A DNA stretch of 64,000 bases, taken from positions 3,348,001-3,412,000 of the forward strand of contig OZ038466.1 of assembly GCA_964036295.1 (NCBI GenBank), read 5' to 3'. Source of the stretch: Plumapathes pennacea. Its lineage: Eukaryota; Cnidaria; Anthozoa; Antipatharia; Myriopathidae. This document shows, piece after piece, positions 58,397 to 64,000 of this stretch. A model generated the notes under the pieces. The model did not search any database, was not told the origin of the DNA, and saw nothing but the letters and a program-made list of their open reading frames with translations. The position numbers were made by a program, and so were the translations under genes. How positions within the stretch are numbered: position 1 is the first letter of the stretch; the number at the start of each line of letters is the position of its first letter.

Positions 58397-59543
58397 CTGT
58401 GCCCCTTTGATCTGAGTCCTGTAGCAATACAAATAATAATTATTATTTGTAGTAATTATTATTACAAAAATAATATTATTATTATTACAATTTTTATATA
58501 ATAATTTTTTCTCCCAACCACTCCTGGGTGTGGTACTCTGCTATATTTCCTATATAGAGACAATACGCAAAATAGGGTATGATTTTCAGGGTTCTCCGTC
58601 CACAATGTACATTTTAGTGTCTTGAACAGGGTTATCTTTTCTTAGTGATGTCACTCCAGGCCTGGAGTCTCGAACAAGGTACCTATTGCTTCCAGAGTAA
58701 GGGGAGAAATTCACTGTTCTTCTGTTACCGGAAGCTAAGCTGTCATTGCCACACTGACATGGCAATTGTAAACTAAAAAATTTTGGGGTCCATTCTTAAA
58801 CAGTGTCGTAAATTAGATCAGGATAGTGAAATTTACAAATCTGTTTTGAACTGGTTCAGTTTGAACCCAAGCTTCAGTCCAGTAACCCTTGACACAACTT
58901 CTGCTGTTGTACTTTGGTTTTTTGTAAATGCAAATGTCAAGAAATAATCAACCAGCTTGCACATTAATTTTAAGAAATTGCTAAAGCAAACTTCTCTGTA
59001 TTTTACAAGGGTCCTGCGAGTAATAATTTAATGTAATACATTGTGTATTTTAGGGAGCAAAATTAAAAGCCTTTGCACAAAATGTTGTCTCTTGTTATAA
59101 AAGCTGTTGTCTCTATAAAATTTCAGTGGGTAATATACAATTTGTTGAGTGGGTAGAGATTTCAAACACTTATAAAATGGCATATTTGTGTGTACAGTAT
59201 ATGTGAGATGGAGATGGACATAGAGACAGACAGGCACCTTCATTCAGACAGACTGTAAAAAGTCCATTAGATTAAACAGCATCCAGACAGAGGTGAAACA
59301 GAAAAAGAGAGAATGTTTGTTAGGGGAACCTAAATTTTCAAACTGTTCAAACATGGTATTATACTTTATCAGGACACAGCTCTGCACACCACAAAATGTT
59401 CTTTTGTTTACAAGACTTTTATTGCACCATTTATCACAAGACAAAATGGACCAACAACTACGTAAACTAGGAAGGCCACTTAGTGATGCTGTATTTTACT
59501 GTGCACATAAAGAAGAACAAACAAGAAAAAAAATCTAAACATC

Positions 59544-59774
59544 GGGCCCAGTTGTTCAAAGACCGATTCAATTCATCCAGGATTTACCAATTTTTTTCCT
59601 TCATCCTGTTGGCCAAAAAACTGCAAGATTTCGTTTAAAGGCAGCAACTACAAACTTCTTTTAGCTCATAACATATCAAGTAAGTTCTGAGAGAAACTGC
59701 TTTCAGGCTTAAAAATCATAAAATGTTTGCTCCTAATCCTGGATTAGCCTAATTGTACTTTGAAAACCTGGGCC
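59544..59774. mobile_element. MITE related to the 11752 element
   Basis: It starts gggcccagttgttcaaagac and ends with an inverted counterpart (gtactttgaaaacctgggcc). The terminal word gggcccagttgttcaa is shared with the element in ANKMY1 (11752-11898), while the interior differs, as in a family sharing ends. Confidence 0.65.
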
Positions 59775-62700
59775 TTGGTGATTAAAACAGGCACGCACCA
59801 AATCCCTCAACAAGACTTACACCTACATACAGTGGAACCTTTAAACATCCAGTGTACTCCCTCCACTGCAGATTCCAGTTCAACTGTGCAAGTGCATTAA
59901 GACTGCTTCAAGGATCCAGTGCCGACACTTTAACATAAACTATATCCACAATATTAATTGACAATCAATTCCATTGATGACACTGACACAGTATACAAAA
60001 TGTATTCACTGCTAACTAAGACAACAAACAGCTGTGCTCCAACACAGAAGTACACAATACAAAGTACAGTACTATAAGCACATAGTTCATGAAGCCCTGG
60101 TCAAATGGACTTGCAAGTTAAGGTACAGAAATTTGACAGAATCTGAACTTGCATGTGAGGGGTCTCAGCTCAACCAAAGTCAACACAAATGGATGGCTAA
60201 CATGAAACACAAGTTGAATACAAATCAAATGCTTGTGTCAAATATTGCAAGTCAATTTGGCGAGGGCTCAAGGGTGTAATTTTACGTAACATGCTTCTGG
60301 TACTAAAGTGGAAAAGAAAAATAGCTCATTAACAAGTTCCTGAAGTAGTGAAAGGGCAAGACTACCTCCCCATATACATCGGGAACTGTCAGTGGCTCTC
60401 AATTAAAGTGTGATGCAAGAAAAGTATTGCATTTTTATTTTGTTTCTTTATTGTCCATCTAAAGTCAGATTATGGTTTATAGCAAGCCTTGCTAGCCATC
60501 ATGGTAAAACAAATATGATTTACCTTCTTAAAAATAAAGGCTTGATAAAAACCATGGCAGACAAAACAGCTGACACATAATTTTTCATGTTCTATTTCAG
60601 CCCTAGTGAAATTTTGTACATGCCAAGCAAGTCTTGCTCTTATATAGGGTTTTCCCATGATATGGTAAAAAGTGATCTCTGTATTCCAGCAGGACATAAA
60701 CTACCCTGTAACACCTGGTCTTGAGTAACTTTGTTGGCCATACTGTGGGCCCAATTTTGCTACCTTGGTCTCGTGCCAAGGCCAAGGCCTGTGAGAAAGT
60801 TACAAACTGAGCTGAACAAGAAAATTGTGTGTCAACATAACTACGATTACTTTTGTCAACATCATCACATCCACATCTCATGAGAAACACTCTTCCATGG
60901 CAGCCAGTATTCCTGCCAAAGGGAACAATGCCACCATTTCTGTTGGATTCAACTCTCCACACATTCAGTAAGAAAAAACAAAAACAAGGTGTCAGCTTCA
61001 TGCCAACACATGAAAAATGTTGCTAAAGGCAGTCTCTCCTCATGAATGTTTCAAACGAAAAAAAGATGTGATATCAAAAGAAAACTTTGTATAAAGAACT
61101 GTGACAGTACATCACATAAAATTTGCAGAATGTAGGACACTCCTAAATTAATCCAGTGTCGACTTAATACGAACACAACATTATGAATGGTTATCAACTG
61201 CAGTAATTCTACCTTCGTCTGAACACACTCAACACTGAATTTCTGTGAACTACAGTTGTCAGTTATGGCAGCTGATGCAAGGTAAATTAACCATGCAGCC
61301 AGAAGACCTGCGTGATAGGTTGTCAGATTATTTTCGTGTTAAACTACTTAGGGAAAGGTCTACAGAAAAGGTTCAGTAGGTTTACTAAAGTCCTACAGAT
61401 CAAATGACAAAACATAGCTTAATGGCTTGCTAAAAAGAGTCAAGTATTATAAAAAAAAATTTGCAAGTCATATTGTTTGATTTTTTAAAACTCCAAAATT
61501 CAATAACTCTCTGAATTCTGATGAACTAAACTCTGAAGTCTGCTTCTGGAGCCATAAATTATCAATATTTTTATCATTATCTCTTGTTCTTGTTGCTGTC
61601 AATGCTGTTGTTGTTAATGTGGTTGCTGTAAAATGTTGTTTTTGTTGCCGTTGTTTGTCGTTGCTCCACAATAATGGTGTTTTAGACACCCATTTTAATT
61701 TTAATTTCCAGTCATGTCGCTGGATTAGTACCAGGCATTTGGTGTCTGAATTGGGAGACAATATTATTCCTATGTTGGTGTTAATAAATAGAGCATGGTG
61801 GACCTTGCTGCTATTATTTCTTGCCTGGTCTGGCACTCAAGTTGACAAGATGCCAATTTAAAAAATGACATTGAATCAAAGTAGCATTACATCACTATAA
61901 AAAGAACCCTATCTTGTTCTTAAATGCAACCTCAATCAGGGTTGCATTCAATTGGGTCTATTCTGGAACAGGAATAGCTAAAATGGCCCAAAGCGTTCCT
62001 TGTTCAGGAGAAATTTTGTTCAACATGGTTTTGAAAACCTCCAGGATGGGATTTTGAACAGCTCCCAACACATGTCTTCCCAAGTCGCCTCTAAATCAAA
62101 AAATTTTTCTCATCAACATCGCTGTCCCTATTTCAGAAACAGACCCAATCACACCCCTGGTGTGGGGAAAGACTGCAGGCTGAGCACTGCGGATTCCTGA
62201 ATTTATCCCCCAAGTTTGAGATGGAACTACACTACATTAGATGTACAGCAAGTTATCCATTCTGTGACCTTCAAAACCACTCTTATTCCTGCAATAATGG
62301 TCTTAACACCAGCTGTAACTCTCTTACTATTAAAAAGAAGAATTACTACTTCTATCAATTTTGTACTCGAAACTGAATAAATGACTAATAATATAATGCT
62401 ACTTCCTACAACTTCTTCGTGGCCATGTCACATTAGGTTAATTTTAATGACAGTTTTGAGTGCAACAACTTTATAGCAATTTTAGCTTGAAACCTGTCAT
62501 TAAAACACCTCGTGTAACATTATTTTATTGCAGGTGCTCTCTAACATTTATTTGTCTGCAGACCTAAAAGAAAGAAAAATTGTTGCTACATGCACATTTC
62601 TCTGCACATTATCTTTAATTTAGTCTTGATTGGAGTAGCAAATATCCTAAAAAGGGGCACACATTGCTTACACTAGCCTTGTTCTTATTTCAAAGATAGC

Positions 62701-63224
62701 AACCTGAGAAAATGAATACTCTGAATTTTTAAATTCTAACTGGGAATATTGTGGATAGACCATTTTGATGCTTTAGGCAACATTTTGCAGGCCCAATTTA
62801 TGAAATTCTTGTAATTATCAGAGTTTTACTCTTCAATCCCCAAAGCAGTGGACTGAACATTACACAAATTTTTTGATTTTGCTGATGGCCCCCAGATGTT
62901 CTAAACAGTCAAGAATGCACAGTAGAGTACAAAGATGAAAGAAAAATTCCTTCAGTCTGAACAGCAAGGCATTGCCTGTCCCTTGCTTTTGGTGAGAATC
63001 TTTTTCATTGGCCTCATCTTTAAAAAGGTGATCTGAAGAAATTCGTGTAACCTCTCAGTTTCATTAAAACAAAAAGAAACTGGGTTTTGATTGAATTGGC
63101 CAATCACTACACATAAATCTAAGCAGAGATGTGAGGGGAAATAAAAGATTTATTGAGGCCCCACAGGCCTCTCTATGCCACGCGAATTAAGGTGAAGATT
63201 CATAAAACCTGTTTTGACCCTCCC

Positions 63225-63310
63225 ACTCTTGAGCTCATAATACAAATTCTCCAAACCCTTCAAGAAGAAAATGTATCAGAGATGTAGTGAGAACTTGAGC
63301 TGTAGCTTTC
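63225..63310. repeat. Dispersed repeat copy C (short)
   Basis: aattctccaaacccttcaag, aagaaaatgtat and gatgtagtgaga recur here as at 31310-31370. Only the left part of the repeat is present. Confidence 0.55.
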
Positions 63311-64000
63311 AGAGATTCAGCTAGACCAGCACACACCCCAGTATTTACCAATAAAAACTTGTATTGTACCAAAAACAATTGAGGCTGCTGGTTAACTTGT
63401 TATTTTCTTGTGCCTCAATCAGAGTAAATGTGTGGAGACCCATGTGACAGCAGTAGCCAGGATTCACTGCTTCTGAACCCATGAGGTGGGGAACATGTAC
63501 ATGATTTTGGCCACTTGAATTTTCAAATCACACAGAAATTGCAGGAAATCATCAGTACAGTTTACATGGGTGCTTTGAAATAGTCCTTCATTTCAGTTAT
63601 ACTGTATGTTTCATACCTGTACCAGCTGATGGACAAGTCTAGTGGAATCTCTGAGCTATAAGGTGTCAACTTGTCAAGACAGAAGCAGAAAATAAAGTTG
63701 TCACTCTCAGGAGTAAAAGGGTCAACCCCACCTAAATCGCATGGAAGCTTTCTAAGGGTACAATATTTTGCAACTATTCCATCTCTTCCTGGTAAAAGTA
63801 TCAATCCCCCACCCACCCACCCATCTCCTAAAAAAAATGTGCTATTCTGAAAACAAAATAGCTCACATGACAAAACCTGATGTCTGGGTATGGGACCAGC
63901 TGGGCACAAGTGTGCAATTTTCCCACCAGAAGAGGCAAAAATTGCCAAAAGAACATGATATTGGGTACAGAATTATTGATGGAGTACTAGTCTGCTCATT

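Larger units (their letters stand above)
58066..64000. other. Right-hand 5.9 kb without a recognised gene
   Basis: It begins with the FBXO3 3' untranslated region. Beyond are an ATT/AAT-rich stretch (58430-58510), a MITE (59544-59774), overlapping aataaa words on the minus strand near 60430-60450 that could mark the 3' end of a minus-strand gene lying to the right, and a dispersed repeat copy at 63225. Open frames near 60603-61001 and 63562-63948 (minus) are long for chance but show no domain or conserved pattern. Confidence 0.5.

Noticed and set aside
60603..61001. 132-codon minus-strand frame
   Set aside because: No recognisable domain; cysteine-rich by chance-like pattern and possibly repeat-derived. 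It may lie in a 3' untranslated region of a gene to the right.
63562..63948. 128-codon minus-strand frame at the right edge
   Set aside because: No motif, and its body contains repeat-like words (ctctcaggagtaaaaggg). It cannot be separated from chance without data beyond the edge.

Overview
This is a eukaryotic, intron-rich, AT-rich window. Spliceosomal introns with clean GT/AG borders can be followed in six of the seven host genes; the seventh is a single open frame. The gene set (DLG1 start, ANKMY1, a CCDC160-like coiled-coil gene, a C2H2 zinc-finger gene, a SID1/SIDT transmembrane gene, a FAM234-type gene, FBXO3) is animal. The vertebrate-like domain structure, many short introns, palindromic MITEs and a BEL/Pao LTR retrotransposon suggest a cnidarian, most likely an anthozoan such as a stony coral. 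That assignment is inference.

Layout. 1-2210 (minus): first three coding exons of DLG1, whose remainder lies beyond the left edge. 5413-14621 (minus): complete 13-exon ANKMY1 model (MORN repeats, ankyrin repeats, MYND finger) with repeat-laden introns. 15187-16137 (minus): intronless CCDC160-like gene. 17372-19501 (minus): two-exon gene with nine C2H2 fingers. 19502-32340: about 12.8 kb with no gene I can support. 32398-42302 (plus): complete 27-exon SIDT1/2-type gene, 829 codons, with two upstream ORFs. 44001-48325 (minus): complete 7-exon FAM234-type gene, convergent with SIDT. 49666-55932 (plus): full-length BEL/Pao retrotransposon with apparently identical 206-bp LTRs, a 6-bp target duplication, a tRNA-Tyr-type primer site and one in-frame TAG. 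56168-58065 (plus): complete 3-exon FBXO3. 58066-64000: no recognisable gene, some repeats.

The genes do not form one pathway; this is ordinary metazoan gene order. Exon phases close in frame through all the complete multi-exon models, which is the main support for them. The most notable items are: the young BEL/Pao copy lying between the divergent FAM234 and FBXO3 starts, 236 bp from the FBXO3 ATG; tandem copies of a splice-donor region in FAM234 intron 6; overlapping upstream ORFs on SIDT; a ciliary X-box-like site upstream of ANKMY1; and several long hairpins and palindromic elements. I found no convincing wholly new biological system.
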